64,000 bases of DNA from Alteromonadales bacterium alter-6D02 (GCA_002835545.1 PIZK01000038.1:40164-104163); one strand, 5' to 3'; counted from the first letter of the stretch, positions 34,974 through 44,130 are shown. Notes: a model not told the origin generated them from the sequence alone. Numbers and translations are program-made.

Positions 34974-36455
34974 CTATGCCACTGAATAACTAAATTCAAT
35001 GCCTATGGCTTGTAGATACTCTTTCTCTTTGCTTAAGGCTGCGATTAGAGCATCTTGGGGCGCTGATGTTTGTTGAAATCTTGCATGCACCGATGATAGT
35101 TGAAACGAGACCTTACACGGAATAACAGGTAAGTTGATCCGGCCTTGTGCACAAAGAATCGCAAGACGCATTAACACTAAAAGGAGTAACTGGTGTTTAC
35201 CAAGCTCCGTTTTGTTTTCTGCGGGTAAGGTGATGTTTCGGCGATGACTTTTTACGAGATCATGAATGAGTTGTTTCTGTGTTGAAGAGAAGCCTAACAT
35301 TTCACTGTGCTTGATGATGTAAGCACTGTGGTGCTGGCGTTTTTTTGCGTTTATCGATAGTCCAACTTCATGAAGTTGAATAGCTGTTGTTAAGCAATCA
35401 AGCTCTTCTGTGGTTAGAGAGATGCCTTGGAGGGGCAATTGCTGGGTTATATGATTTAGCTGTTTGATGACTCGGCGATTGTAATCAGCGTCAGTTGGGT
35501 AGCGTAATAACATGCTACTAATCGTTTGTTGGCGGGTATCAGAATCAATATAGGAATGACTAAGGCTATAAAGCACACCTTCACGTAGAGCTGCTTGGCA
35601 ATGGCTTAACTCATCTAAATTGAGCTGTTCAAAACACGCTAATAAGATCGTCACCGCACCTGGTAAAATGGTTAACTTTTCCTCAGGAATATTATTAATA
35701 GGGACATGGGTTAATTTACCGCAGTTTATCAACTGCTTCCTCAGCTGTTTTAACCGTTGTTTAGTTATCTTATTACTGCCATAGAGTTGTTTTAGTACTT
35801 GTTGAATCAGCTTGATTGATCCCGACGTGCCAAGGGCAAGTTGCCAGCTATATTTTTTGTAACGTTGTGCGATGCTTGATACTTGAGTCAGAGCGACATC
35901 ATAGGCTTGAGCAAAGCTTTCTTTGGTGATGGCTTCTGGGTTAAAGTACCGTTTACTTAATTGTCCGGAGCCAAGCTCTAAGCTATCTTTTAGAACTGCC
36001 TCAACTTGATTGCCAATAATAAACTCGGTACTGCCACCGCCAATATCAATCACTAGCGTCTTAGGCTTTAAGGTGTGTGTTTGAGCCACGCCCTGATAGA
36101 TTAAGCTGGCTTCAGTTTTGCCATCAATGATCTCTATTTTATAAGGGAGAACTTTATAAGCAGCGTCGATAAAATCTTGTCGATTAACGGCTTTACGCAG
36201 GCTTTGCGTCGCGACAATCTTGACGCTGTCGTGCGGCAAACGACTAAAACGTTGTCCAAACTGTTTTAAGCAATGGATACCGCGGGCTATGGCACCACTA
36301 TCTAACACGTTGTCATTATTTAACCCTGTGGCTAAGCTAACGCGTTGCTTGTATTTATCAAGAATAATTAATTGACCTTGATGTTCTTTTGCGATGATCA
36401 AGTGAAAGCTGTTAGAACCTAAGTCCATGGCAACAATGTGTTTATTATCCGTCAT
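34974..36455 (-). CDS. ppx: Exopolyphosphatase / guanosine pentaphosphate phosphohydrolase
   Basis: 493 residues. ASKHA-fold enzyme that removes terminal phosphates from polyphosphate (and, in GppA-type members, from pppGpp). Visible: the N-terminal phosphate-1 loop VAMDLGSNSFHLIIA, the ATQSLRKAVNRQDFI segment, the phosphate-2 loop LVIDIGGGSTEFIIG, and a C-terminal HD-like helical domain (LDCLTTAIQLHEVGLSIN) as in the long Ppx/GppA form. Its start overlaps the stop of ppk by four bases, which makes a ppk-ppx operon and favours Ppx over GppA. Confidence 0.93.
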   Translation of the reverse strand: MTDNKHIVAMDLGSNSFHLIIAKEHQGQLIILDKYKQRVSLATGLNNDNVLDSGAIARGIHCLKQFGQRFSRLPHDSVKIVATQSLRKAVNRQDFIDAAYKVLPYKIEIIDGKTEASLIYQGVAQTHTLKPKTLVIDIGGGSTEFIIGNQVEAVLKDSLELGSGQLSKRYFNPEAITKESFAQAYDVALTQVSSIAQRYKKYSWQLALGTSGSIKLIQQVLKQLYGSNKITKQRLKQLRKQLINCGKLTHVPINNIPEEKLTILPGAVTILLACFEQLNLDELSHCQAALREGVLYSLSHSYIDSDTRQQTISSMLLRYPTDADYNRRVIKQLNHITQQLPLQGISLTTEELDCLTTAIQLHEVGLSINAKKRQHHSAYIIKHSEMLGFSSTQKQLIHDLVKSHRRNITLPAENKTELGKHQLLLLVLMRLAILCAQGRINLPVIPCKVSFQLSSVHARFQQTSAPQDALIAALSKEKEYLQAIGIEFSYSVA

Positions 36456-38566
36456 GAGGCGACCTTATTTTTTGAGGGCTCGATGTCTTTGTGGGGTTTA
36501 TTTGGCACTTCCTGTAATTGCTGTTCCAGCAGGTAATCGTAAATGCCTTGTTGGGCATGACAGATGGCAGCCCCATTTTTTTGATATGCATAAGGGTTCG
36601 TTTGCTCGGTATTTAACAATCGCGCCTTGGTATTATCTTGCAGTTGAATATTGATGATTTTAATAATGGTTTCTTTGACTTCGGGACACAAAATTGGGCA
36701 ACCAACCTCTATGCGTTCATCGATATTTCGATGCATCCAATCAGCAGAAGATAGATAAACTTTGGGCTGCCCTAGGTTAGTGAAGATGGCAATGCGAGGG
36801 TGCTCAAGGTGACGACCTACGATACTGGTGGCCTCAATATTTTCACTTTGTCCAACTACTCCGGTCACTAAAGAGCACACGCCACGTACAATTAACTTTA
36901 TTTTGACCCCGGCATTATTGGCTTCATAGAGTTTGGTGATGAGTTGGCGGTCGACCAAATTATTCACCTTGATAATGATGCCACTGGGTTGTTGATTTAA
37001 TGCCGCTGCAATTTCTTGGTCAATGAGCTGCTCAATGGATGAACGTGAATTAACTGGGGAAACGACAAGGTGTTTGAAAGCAAACTTTTTATATGGACTC
37101 TTGATAAACTCAAACACGTTTGCCACTTCTTGTGTGATCTCGTCATGACAAGTAAACAGGCTAAAGTCAGTATATATTTTGGCATTTTTCTCATTGAAGT
37201 TACCGGTACCAATGTGGACATAACGCTTGAGTTTTTTGCCTTCTAAACGAGTGATTAAGCAAATCTTTGCATGAACTTTTAATCCGGGGACGCCATAACT
37301 GACCTCGGCACCAGCGCTTGAAAGCTTCTCGGCCCAAGCCAGGTTTGCCTGCTCATCAAACCGCGCTTGCAGTTCGATATTCACTTTAACGGATTTGCCA
37401 TTTTTCACGGCTTCAATGAGGGCCGAAACAACCCGAGATTTTTTAGCGACTCGATAGAGGCAGATCTCGATGCTTTGTACCTTGGGATCAAAGGCAGACT
37501 GGCGGAGTAACTCGGTTAAGTGAGAGAACTTATGGTAAGGATAATAAAGTAAGATATCTCGATGGTTGATCGCGCTAAAGGCATTCTTATAACGGCTAAA
37601 GTATTGCTGTTCAATGGCCGGAAGTTTTTTAAACTCTAGCTCTTTTTCACCGATAGCAGGGAATTCTATAAAATCTTTAAAGCTATGATAGCGCCCGCCA
37701 GCAATGAGTCCTTGGTCGTTATTGATTGATAAACACTGGGTCAAACTATCGAGCATTTCACTTGGCATTTTATAATCATAAACCAAGCGGACTGGAGCGG
37801 CATAAGAGCGTTTTTTGAGACTATTATGCATGAGCTCTGATAAGCTTTGGGTGAATTCTTGTTTGAGATCGAGTTCCCCATCTCGCGTTAGCTTCATCGA
37901 GTACGCGTTGATGGTATCAAACTCGAAGAAGCCAGCAAAGATCTCACTGAGACTATGGCGGATAATGTTGTCAAGTAAGATGATGTTTTTACTTGATTTA
38001 GTTGCTGAGTCGGGCAGCTGGACAAATCGAGGAACGTTATTACTCGGCACTTCAACAAAGGCATGTTGCTTGTCTTTCCCTTGGCTCATCTCCACCATTA
38101 AATAGGTACAATCATCATTAATGTGATCGGTTAGGTTGATTTTGTCGTTAATGATTAAAGGAAAGATGTGACGACGAAGCTTTGTTTGATAATAGTGAGT
38201 TAACCAGTCAGCCTGCTCAGGTGAGAGCTGTTTCTCATTGATGAGATGGATATTATTTTGGCTTAATTCTCTGAGTAAAATAATATAGCTTTCATCAAAC
38301 TCACGTTGTAACGCAATGACCTTATTTTGAATCGCGTTAAATAATGCCCAAGAGTGCTGCTTTTTTTTATGGGTTGCTGCAAATAACACTTGGCGGCGAA
38401 CATTTGCAACTCGCACCCGGTAAAACTCATCCATATTACTGGAATAAATACCTAAAAAGCGCAATCGTTCAAGTAAAGGGACGCTGCTGTCTTGAGCCTC
38501 TTGTAACACTCGATGGTTAAAAGAAAGCCAGCTGAGCTCTTTTTCAAGGAACTGAAACTTTTCCAT
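36452..38566 (-). CDS. ppk1: Polyphosphate kinase 1
   Basis: 704 residues, full length. Synthesises inorganic polyphosphate from ATP. The N-terminal FLEKELSWLSFNHRVLQEAQ and the RFLGIYSSNMDEFYRVRVA segment are characteristic. The two phospholipase D-like halves hold the autophosphorylated histidine (VPGLKVHAKICLITR) and the second histidine motif near the C-terminus (TSIVGRHLEHPRIAIF), with SSADWMHRNIDERIEVGCPI after it. First gene of the ppk-ppx operon; a Pho-box-like site lies 49-66 bases upstream. Confidence 0.96.
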   Translation of the reverse strand: MEKFQFLEKELSWLSFNHRVLQEAQDSSVPLLERLRFLGIYSSNMDEFYRVRVANVRRQVLFAATHKKKQHSWALFNAIQNKVIALQREFDESYIILLRELSQNNIHLINEKQLSPEQADWLTHYYQTKLRRHIFPLIINDKINLTDHINDDCTYLMVEMSQGKDKQHAFVEVPSNNVPRFVQLPDSATKSSKNIILLDNIIRHSLSEIFAGFFEFDTINAYSMKLTRDGELDLKQEFTQSLSELMHNSLKKRSYAAPVRLVYDYKMPSEMLDSLTQCLSINNDQGLIAGGRYHSFKDFIEFPAIGEKELEFKKLPAIEQQYFSRYKNAFSAINHRDILLYYPYHKFSHLTELLRQSAFDPKVQSIEICLYRVAKKSRVVSALIEAVKNGKSVKVNIELQARFDEQANLAWAEKLSSAGAEVSYGVPGLKVHAKICLITRLEGKKLKRYVHIGTGNFNEKNAKIYTDFSLFTCHDEITQEVANVFEFIKSPYKKFAFKHLVVSPVNSRSSIEQLIDQEIAAALNQQPSGIIIKVNNLVDRQLITKLYEANNAGVKIKLIVRGVCSLVTGVVGQSENIEATSIVGRHLEHPRIAIFTNLGQPKVYLSSADWMHRNIDERIEVGCPILCPEVKETIIKIINIQLQDNTKARLLNTEQTNPYAYQKNGAAICHAQQGIYDYLLEQQLQEVPNKPHKDIEPSKNKVAS

Positions 38567-38614
38567 ATATTCATTTTCTCTTGATCCAATTTAGCGGCAT
38601 TCTAAATGGAGCAA

Positions 38615-38632
38615 GTGACATTTTTGTGTCAT
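38615..38632 (-). promoter_or_regulatory. Pho-box-like site upstream of ppk
   Basis: Read on the minus strand, ATGACACAAAAATGTCAC matches 14 of 18 positions of the PhoB consensus (two CTGTCA-type 7-mers around a 4-base AT spacer); being nearly palindromic it also matches well on the plus strand. It sits about 50 bases before the ppk start, as expected for phosphate-starvation control. Confidence 0.5.
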
Positions 38633-38720
38633 TTTTTTGAAGTTAGTATGACGACGGGCTTGTTATTTTATGAGCGGTTTAGGAGCAAAAGTAAGTGCCT
38701 TTAAAAGGGGGGGATAAAGA

Positions 38721-38751
38721 ATTAGCGTGATGACTTGCTCATCACGCTAAT
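38721..38751 (-). terminator. Hairpin after the leftward lipoprotein gene
   Basis: A perfect 13-bp inverted repeat (ATTAGCGTGATGA / TCATCACGCTAAT) with a 5-base loop, 16 bases past the stop of the leftward lipoprotein gene, followed on that strand by TCTTTAT. Probably an intrinsic terminator protecting the ppk promoter region. Confidence 0.7.
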
Positions 38752-38767
38752 AGGGCGGTGTACGAAA

Positions 38768-39418
38768 TTAATTTAGCAGTAAGATAGATTTTATTTCTAA
38801 AACGGCTTCACCACCTAATTTATCGGTTAAGTCAGGCACAAAATATATCGCCGAGACATTCTCGGGTACTATGCCGACATCAGGCGAGTTATTAGGTGTC
38901 CAGCTTGGACGTTGAAAGCTATCAAATGAAACCGTTTGTTTAGACCATGTCGTTGCCGCTGGTACTTTTGTTTGGTAGTGAGCAAAGCTATTGTCGCCAT
39001 CTTTACCGTAATCTTTTTGCGAGAGTTTAACAATGAGCGGCTGAGAGCTTTTGTATTCAATGGTAACTTGTTGTGAATTACCTAGTGTTTTTGATGGTAG
39101 ATCATAAATCAATTCAATCCATGAGTTATTGAATTTATCAACACGAGGCACGCGGTTGAATTTAATCCAGATGCCATCTTCTTTAACTAATTTTTCATCT
39201 AATGTCGCCACACTACCATGAGGGTCTACATCATAGCGCCAATCGCTAGCATTCAATTGATCCGGTTGATTTGAGTTGGTAGAGCAAGCCATTGGTAGCG
39301 TTAAACTTCCAGCCAATAACAGGGCGAGAGGGAGAGATTTTATTGTTCGAAACACTGTTCTTATTCTTTTGCCATAATATGTCGTGTAATGATAAAACAA
39401 TCTTCTTACACTTAACAC
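38768..39418 (-). CDS. Putative lipoprotein, unknown function
   Basis: 216 residues from the first ATG; a GTG at 39355 would remove 21 basic residues and give a normal lipoprotein signal sequence, so the real start is uncertain. Lipobox LPMAC is clear. The mature part is rich in beta-strand patterns and aromatic residues (IWIKFNRVPRVDKFNNSWIE, IYDLPSKTLGNSQQVTIEYK) and ends AIYFVPDLTDKLGGEAVLEI, reminiscent of jelly-roll carbohydrate-binding domains, but I cannot assign a family. Predicted outer-membrane or periplasm-facing. Stands alone between proB (divergent) and ppk. Confidence 0.75.
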   Translation of the reverse strand: MLSVRRLFYHYTTYYGKRIRTVFRTIKSLPLALLLAGSLTLPMACSTNSNQPDQLNASDWRYDVDPHGSVATLDEKLVKEDGIWIKFNRVPRVDKFNNSWIELIYDLPSKTLGNSQQVTIEYKSSQPLIVKLSQKDYGKDGDNSFAHYQTKVPAATTWSKQTVSFDSFQRPSWTPNNSPDVGIVPENVSAIYFVPDLTDKLGGEAVLEIKSILLLN

Positions 39419-39748
39419 ATAAACTTTATATGCTAAAACAAAGGTTAAAGCGAAAAAAGATTCTGGCAGCTGTTTACGGCAATGAGGAAAAGGGCATTAA
39501 ATAGTGGCCTAACAGAGATTTATTCGATTGTTTTGATGCTATTGAAGGAATTAAGACTCGGTGGTATCTAAATAATAAAAACACTTGGACGACATAATAT
39601 CGCTCTAGCCCCAATTAACCTCCCTAAGGCGTTACGCCAAGGTCTGATACTTATTCGTGTTTACTAAGATTACACTTGCAGTAAGTTAACATTTCGCGGT
39701 ATAAATTAAACATATACAAAACGCGTGTAAATTGCATTTAAGGCTGTT
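39419..39748. other. 330-bp divergent intergenic region before proB
   Basis: Non-coding between the leftward lipoprotein gene and proB. It holds a short GGCG-TTA-CGCC palindrome near 39635 and the proB promoter (39676-39705, listed separately). No convincing ORF or RNA gene was seen. Confidence 0.55.
39676..39705 (+). promoter_or_regulatory. Sigma-70-type promoter of proBA
   Basis: TTGCAG (39676-39681), an 18-base spacer, then TATAAA (39700-39705), 43 bases before the proB GTG start. Confidence 0.6.
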
Positions 39749-40858
39749 GTGACTATTCAATATCAACGTATCGTTGTCAAACTAGGAACCAGTGTATTGA
39801 CCTCTGGTGGAAGCTCGCTTGATCGAGCACATATGGTTGAACTTGTTCGCCAAATGGCGTTCCTGCATAAGCAAGGCTGTGAAATCGTATTATGTACTTC
39901 TGGGGCCATCGCTGCTGGGCGAGAACGATTAGGGTTTCCGGCGCTATCAGACAGTATGTCTACTAAACAAATGCTAGCTGCTGTAGGACAGAGCCAGTTG
40001 ATTCAAACTTGGGAAAACCTATTTAATATTTATGGTTTACACGTGGGCCAAATGTTATTGACTCGCGCTGATTTGGACGACCGTGAACGTTACTTAAACG
40101 CAAGAGATATGCTTGAAACCTTACTTAAGCATAAAATTATTCCAATTATCAATGAGAATGACGCAGTTGCAACGACTGAAATTAAGGTTGGGGATAATGA
40201 TAATTTATCTGCATTGATGGTGGGGTTAGCCGATGCTGATTTGTTAATGCTATTGACTGACCAAGCGGGTCTTTATGATGCTAATCCACGAACGAACCCT
40301 CAAGCTAAGCTTATTGCAAAAGTTGATGTTATTGATGATGAATTAAAAGCAATGGCTGGAGATAGCGGTACGAGTTTAGGCACAGGTGGTATGGCGACAA
40401 AATTACAAGCCGCTGAAATTGCCCGCCGTAGTGGTAGCGATGTCGTTATTGCAGCAGGTCATCATGACAATGTCATTATTCAGGTTAGTCAAAAACAAGC
40501 AATAGGCACATGGTTCAGTGCGATGAGTAATCCACTGGAAAGTCGTAAACGTTGGCTATTGGCTGGTCCTGGCCCTGTCGGCACGATCTGTTTAGATGAT
40601 GGAGCAGTCAATGCGGTTCTTTCTAAAGGCAGCAGCTTATTAGCTAAAGGGGTCTCAGCTGTTCAAGGTGAGTTCCATCGTGGTGACATGGTGGTATTAA
40701 CTAACCCTCAAGGGGGGGAAGTTGCGCGAGGTTTGGCTCGTTATAGCAGTGATGATTTACTTAAAATTAAAGGCCTGCATTCGCAGGAGATAGAGACTGT
40801 CCTTGGCTATGGCTATGGCAAGGTAGTCGTACACAGAAATAACTTAGTGGTGCGATAA
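39749..40858 (+). CDS. proB: Glutamate 5-kinase
   Basis: First step of proline biosynthesis, phosphorylating glutamate. 369 residues with a GTG start (TTAAGG upstream). The amino-acid kinase domain shows [41 protein letters not shown] and [15 protein letters not shown]; the C-terminal PUA domain (about 275-369) is present as in E. coli. One base separates it from proA, so the two are co-transcribed. Confidence 0.97.
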   Translation: MTIQYQRIVVKLGTSVLTSGGSSLDRAHMVELVRQMAFLHKQGCEIVLCTSGAIAAGRERLGFPALSDSMSTKQMLAAVGQSQLIQTWENLFNIYGLHVGQMLLTRADLDDRERYLNARDMLETLLKHKIIPIINENDAVATTEIKVGDNDNLSALMVGLADADLLMLLTDQAGLYDANPRTNPQAKLIAKVDVIDDELKAMAGDSGTSLGTGGMATKLQAAEIARRSGSDVVIAAGHHDNVIIQVSQKQAIGTWFSAMSNPLESRKRWLLAGPGPVGTICLDDGAVNAVLSKGSSLLAKGVSAVQGEFHRGDMVVLTNPQGGEVARGLARYSSDDLLKIKGLHSQEIETVLGYGYGKVVVHRNNLVVR

Positions 40859-40859
40859 A

Positions 40860-42137
40860 ATGACACAAAATATTGATATGAATAAGTTAGGCCAGCAAGC
40901 GCAGCAAGCTAGTTATGAGTTAGCGCAAGCATCTACGGCACAAAAGAACACCTTGCTTGAGTTAATTGCTCAAGGGTTACGAGAACAACAGCCTCAAATT
41001 CTAGCGGCGAATGCGATTGATATTTTAGGTGCACAGCAAGCGGGTTTAGATGAGTCATTGATTGATCGGCTATTACTTAACTCCGAACGTCTAAATGCAA
41101 TGGCTGATGATGTTCAGCGTTTATGTCAGCTTGATGATCCTGTTGGTGAAGAGACTGAGTCAAAGCTTTTGGAAAGTGGGCTGCGTTTAAGCAAACGTCG
41201 TGTCCCGATTGGTGTTCTTGGGGTGATTTATGAAGCTCGCCCTAATGTGACTATTGATATTGCTGCTTTAGCACTTAAAACCGGTAACGCCGCTATTTTA
41301 CGCGGTGGTAAAGAGACAATTAATAGTAATCTCGCATTATTAAACATTATTTCGCAAGCGTTAGTAAGTGCAGAGCTACCAACACAATCTATTCAGTATA
41401 TTGAAAACACCGATCGCGCACTCGTTAGCCAGCTTCTTACTCTTGATCGTTACGTTGATATGATTGTGCCTCGAGGTGGAGCAGGTTTACATCGCTTATG
41501 TATCGATCAAAGTACTATTCCTGTGATCACTGGTGGTATTGGTATCTGTCACCTCTATGTCGAAGGAAGTGCTAATGTAGCTAAGTCTGTCGATATTATC
41601 GAGAATGCTAAAGTACAGCGTCCATCTGTCTGTAACGCACTTGATGTCGTCTTGGTGGATAAGTCAGTTGCAAACTCGTTTTTGCCGCAACTTGTTGAAC
41701 GCTTAAATAACAGTAATGTGGCATTAAAGGCAGATGAAAGCGCTTTGGCAATCTTACGTGATTGTCACTTAGATGGTGTCACGGTTGATGCGGCTGATAA
41801 AGGTGATTTTGACCAAGAGTGGCTATCATTAACGCTATCTATCAAAGTTGTTGATGATATTACTCAAGCTGTTTCTCATATTAGAGCGCATAGTAGCCAG
41901 CACTCGGATGGCATTTTGACTGAGTCACTGAGTAAAGCTGAGCAATTTGTCAATCAGGTCAATTCTGCAGCCGTTTATGTTAATGCGAGTACACGTTTTA
42001 CCGACGGTAGTCAGTTTGGGCTCGGGGCGGAGGTCGCCGTGAGTACTCAAAAGCTTCATGCTAGGGGGCCAATGGGCCTTAAAGAGCTTACAACCTATAA
42101 GTGGATCGGTGTTGGTGATTACCTAGCTAGAAAGTAA
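40860..42137 (+). CDS. proA: Gamma-glutamyl phosphate reductase
   Basis: Second step of proline biosynthesis, NADPH-dependent reduction of glutamyl phosphate to the semialdehyde. 425 residues, aldehyde-dehydrogenase superfamily. Motifs: [34 protein letters not shown], the catalytic-cysteine region [17 protein letters not shown], and [20 protein letters not shown] near the end. Follows proB with a one-base gap; a strong terminator lies 33 bases downstream. Confidence 0.97.
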   Translation: MTQNIDMNKLGQQAQQASYELAQASTAQKNTLLELIAQGLREQQPQILAANAIDILGAQQAGLDESLIDRLLLNSERLNAMADDVQRLCQLDDPVGEETESKLLESGLRLSKRRVPIGVLGVIYEARPNVTIDIAALALKTGNAAILRGGKETINSNLALLNIISQALVSAELPTQSIQYIENTDRALVSQLLTLDRYVDMIVPRGGAGLHRLCIDQSTIPVITGGIGICHLYVEGSANVAKSVDIIENAKVQRPSVCNALDVVLVDKSVANSFLPQLVERLNNSNVALKADESALAILRDCHLDGVTVDAADKGDFDQEWLSLTLSIKVVDDITQAVSHIRAHSSQHSDGILTESLSKAEQFVNQVNSAAVYVNASTRFTDGSQFGLGAEVAVSTQKLHARGPMGLKELTTYKWIGVGDYLARK

Positions 42138-42170
42138 GCGTTAGTGTAAAACACACTTTTGACCACCTAA

Positions 42171-42207
42171 TAGCCCTAGCAACGTTCAATTGCTGGGGCT
42201 ATTTTTT
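42171..42207 (+). terminator. Intrinsic terminator of proBA
   Basis: 12-bp stem (TAGCCCTAGCAA / TTGCTGGGGCTA, one G-U pair) with a 7-base loop, followed by TTTTTT. Confidence 0.9.
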
Positions 42208-42352
42208 ACATTAAACATGGAGTGGTTAAATTGATTACTTATTGGTCTTTATTGTCTGTATTTTGTTATTGATATCAGGATGGTAAGGTGGGTAATATTT
42301 TTATTTCTTTGTAAGTTTTTGATATTAAGTTTATTTTGTTTTTATTTTCAAG

Positions 42353-42369
42353 TTGGCACTTCGGTTGCA
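42353..42369 (+). promoter_or_regulatory. Sigma-54 promoter IV, in front of a secreted DUF3718-like gene
   Basis: TTGGCACTTCGGTTGCA is the best match in the window to the -24/-12 consensus: TTGGCAC, GG 42355-42356, exactly ten bases, GC 42367-42368, TTGCA. It lies 33 bases before the ATG at 42403. No TTTTGCAA enhancer pair was seen in the 150 bases upstream. Confidence 0.88.
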
Positions 42370-42402
42370 ATTATTAAATCAACTAACCAAAGGAACTTGA
42401 TT

Positions 42403-42732
42403 ATGAAAACTTTAACTGCGATTTTATCTACTTTAACATTAACTATTGGCCTAACTGGTGCTGTAAATGCTGCAACTCTAGAAGCAACTGACAATTCAGC
42501 AAGTACTAATATTTGTATGAAAGCTGCTCAAGGTAAGAAGGTGGCTCTACATCATGCAATTAAAGAGTCTAAATTAAGCAAAGACTATGTTGTTAATAAA
42601 TTAAGCTGTAATGATCTAAGTATTACCGCGTTCGTTGCTCAACACGGTAGCTCGCCTCAGAAGATTAACAAGTATCTTGAAAGCTACCGTCACTCGGGAC
42701 ACGTAACCATTGCTAAGGTATCTTCGTTATAA
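42403..42732 (+). CDS. Small secreted protein, DUF3718-like
   Basis: 109 residues from ATG 42403, with AAAGGAAC upstream; the open frame extends 41 codons further upstream, but that part holds the sigma-54 promoter and is not coding. A signal peptide (MKTLTAILSTLTLTIGLTGA, cleavage near VNA-AT) precedes a mature domain with two cysteines (NICMKAAQGKK and KLSCNDLSITAFVAQHG). This resembles DUF3718 exported proteins of marine gammaproteobacteria, whose function is unknown; the family call is from memory of the pattern. Monocistronic: its own promoter and terminator. The sigma-54 promoter ties it to the EPS regulon. Confidence 0.8.
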   Translation: MKTLTAILSTLTLTIGLTGAVNAATLEATDNSASTNICMKAAQGKKVALHHAIKESKLSKDYVVNKLSCNDLSITAFVAQHGSSPQKINKYLESYRHSGHVTIAKVSSL

Positions 42733-42813
42733 GTTAGTTAAGATCATTAAAAGCTCTTAATTGAATAAACGAAGAACAGTACTCGCTACGATATTCGAGT
42801 CACCAATTTAAAG

Positions 42814-42848
42814 ATGCCACGCTACTGATTGAGTAGGGTGGCATTTTT
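42814..42848 (+). terminator. Intrinsic terminator after the DUF3718-like gene
   Basis: 12-position stem ATGCCACGCTAC / GTAGGGTGGCAT (one G-G mismatch) with a 7-base loop, then TTTTT. It lies 81 bases after the stop codon. Confidence 0.85.
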
Positions 42849-42996
42849 CATGGTCTAAAGAAATAGTTTACCTGAGCAAGCTTTTGCGATAATGAAATGA
42901 GTTTCACCAGTTCTATAAATTAAGTGTTCAATTGTGTAATGTGAATAAACGGACTAATGCATAGGCTCTAAGCTCTAATAGAACTGAAGGGTTGAT

Positions 42997-43116
42997 ATGC
43001 GTGCCTTCAAGGCATTTATTAAGTCAGTGAAAAGTGTTCAGGTTATTAATGAAATAGGTATTAGTAATATTGCCAGCACCTTAAACGAACTAACGTTGAG
43101 CTTTAAGATTGCGTAA
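42997..43116 (+). CDS. Small ORF, 39 residues, with its own ribosome binding site and terminator
   Basis: Reads MRAFKAFIKSVKSVQVINEI, then GISNIASTLNELTLSFKIA. GAAGGG lies five bases before the ATG, and a 16-bp intrinsic terminator begins 13 bases after the stop. The 450-base gap between the DUF3718-like gene and the TerB-like gene otherwise contains nothing. The first half is basic and could form an amphipathic helix; there is no signal peptide and no transmembrane segment. I recognise no family. It could also be a small RNA with a chance ORF. Coding is likely but unproven. Confidence 0.5.
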   Translation: MRAFKAFIKSVKSVQVINEIGISNIASTLNELTLSFKIA

Positions 43117-43129
43117 CAGCGGTGTATAA

Positions 43130-43171
43130 ACAGGCTAATTCTATGGCGAGTCATAGAGTTAGCCTGTTTTT
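43130..43171. terminator. Strong bidirectional terminator
   Basis: 16-bp stem (ACAGGCTAATTCTATG / CATAGAGTTAGCCTGT, one G-U pair) with a 6-base loop and TTTTT on the + strand; on the minus strand it is followed by TTTATA. It serves the 39-codon ORF and the leftward TerB-like gene. Confidence 0.88.
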
Positions 43172-43185
43172 GAAAATGCGATAAA

Positions 43186-43584
43186 TTATTTATTAAAGCA
43201 GCTTTCCAAAAATTTAATGGCTTGCGCTTCTTCAGGCGCTAACTCGCCATCTGATAATGCTACCCCTTTTGCTAACGCGAGGGCTAAACTCTTAGCAGGG
43301 CTGTCGATAATGTGTTTAGTACGATGCAAGATATAATCTTCAATCATACTTGTTTCGATCGCCTCTCTAGCTGATAAGCTAGCACTATGTAAATACTCCA
43401 ATGGCGACTTTTCGTTTTCCCAGACTAAATCAACCATCCAATCGAGGGTGTATTGCATTTCTTTATCTTCAACAACACCGTCAATTTCAACGAACAGTAC
43501 GACAAGGTCGACTAAGGCTTCACGTTGTAATTGCTCAACACAAACGCCCATATCAAAATTATTTAATAGCTGTTCAAAATTCAT
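43186..43584 (-). CDS. TerB-like helical protein
   Basis: 132 residues, all helical. It has the two-half arrangement of the TerB/DjlA-N fold, with acidic loops LFVEIDGVVEDKEMQYTLDW and GVALSDGELAPEEAQAIKFL that in this superfamily can bind metal. TerB proteins are associated with tellurite and phage resistance operons, but single copies like this are common and of unknown role. It is 12 bases downstream of the Nudix gene on the same strand, so probably co-transcribed. No other ter genes are nearby. Confidence 0.7.
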   Translation of the reverse strand: MNFEQLLNNFDMGVCVEQLQREALVDLVVLFVEIDGVVEDKEMQYTLDWMVDLVWENEKSPLEYLHSASLSAREAIETSMIEDYILHRTKHIIDSPAKSLALALAKGVALSDGELAPEEAQAIKFLESCFNK

Positions 43585-43596
43585 TTTTTTATTCCT

Positions 43597-44130
43597 TTAT
43601 TTGTTATCTTGCATGAGCTTAAACTCGTCGACGATATGTTTAAGCAAAAAGGTTTCACGTTCAATCGACATGCCTTTTTTATCGCTGTGTGCCATCGTAT
43701 GCTCATTATGTTTTATTGCATCAAAAATATTAACCCATACTGGGCGCATACCATTAACTACCTCATAGTCCTCTAGCCTAGTCATTCCTAGCTCGCTGTC
43801 AATATCACAGGTGTAACAATATGATTCCATATGCATGGTATCAAAGTCTGGTTTATACCACGGACGAAACTCTTCATAACGGCCGTAAGGCTTGATATTG
43901 GTGATATTTTTAGCACCGGTTTCTTCAATCAGCTCTCGCTTTAAGCCACAGGTTAAGTCTTCACCTTCATCAACACCACCGCCAGGTAGGGTGTAATCGT
44001 GATAACGCTCGGTATAAAGCAATAAAATATTCTGGCCTTTTAACACAATCGCGCGCGCTGCTTGACGATGAAATGTGGTCCCGAGTTTTTTTTGACGTTC
44101 GGGGTGAGTGGCTGATTTTAAAAGGCGCAT
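43597..44130 (-). CDS. Nudix hydrolase
   Basis: 177 residues. The Nudix box is complete: GGGVDEGEDLTCGLKRELIE followed by ETG, preceded by the NILLLYTERYHDYTLPGGG strand. It hydrolyses a nucleoside diphosphate linked to another moiety; the substrate cannot be predicted. The C-terminal extension (FDAIKHNEHTMAHSDKKGMS ...) matches ADP-ribose-pyrophosphatase-like relatives only loosely. A TATAAT box on the minus strand (44163-44168) is a probable -10 element for this gene and its TerB-like partner. Confidence 0.88.
   Translation of the reverse strand: MRLLKSATHPERQKKLGTTFHRQAARAIVLKGQNILLLYTERYHDYTLPGGGVDEGEDLTCGLKRELIEETGAKNITNIKPYGRYEEFRPWYKPDFDTMHMESYCYTCDIDSELGMTRLEDYEVVNGMRPVWVNIFDAIKHNEHTMAHSDKKGMSIERETFLLKHIVDEFKLMQDNK

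Noticed and set aside
42280..42402. Upstream extension of the DUF3718-like protein
   Set aside because: This stretch contains the sigma-54 promoter; the ATG at 42403 has a ribosome binding site and begins a signal peptide.
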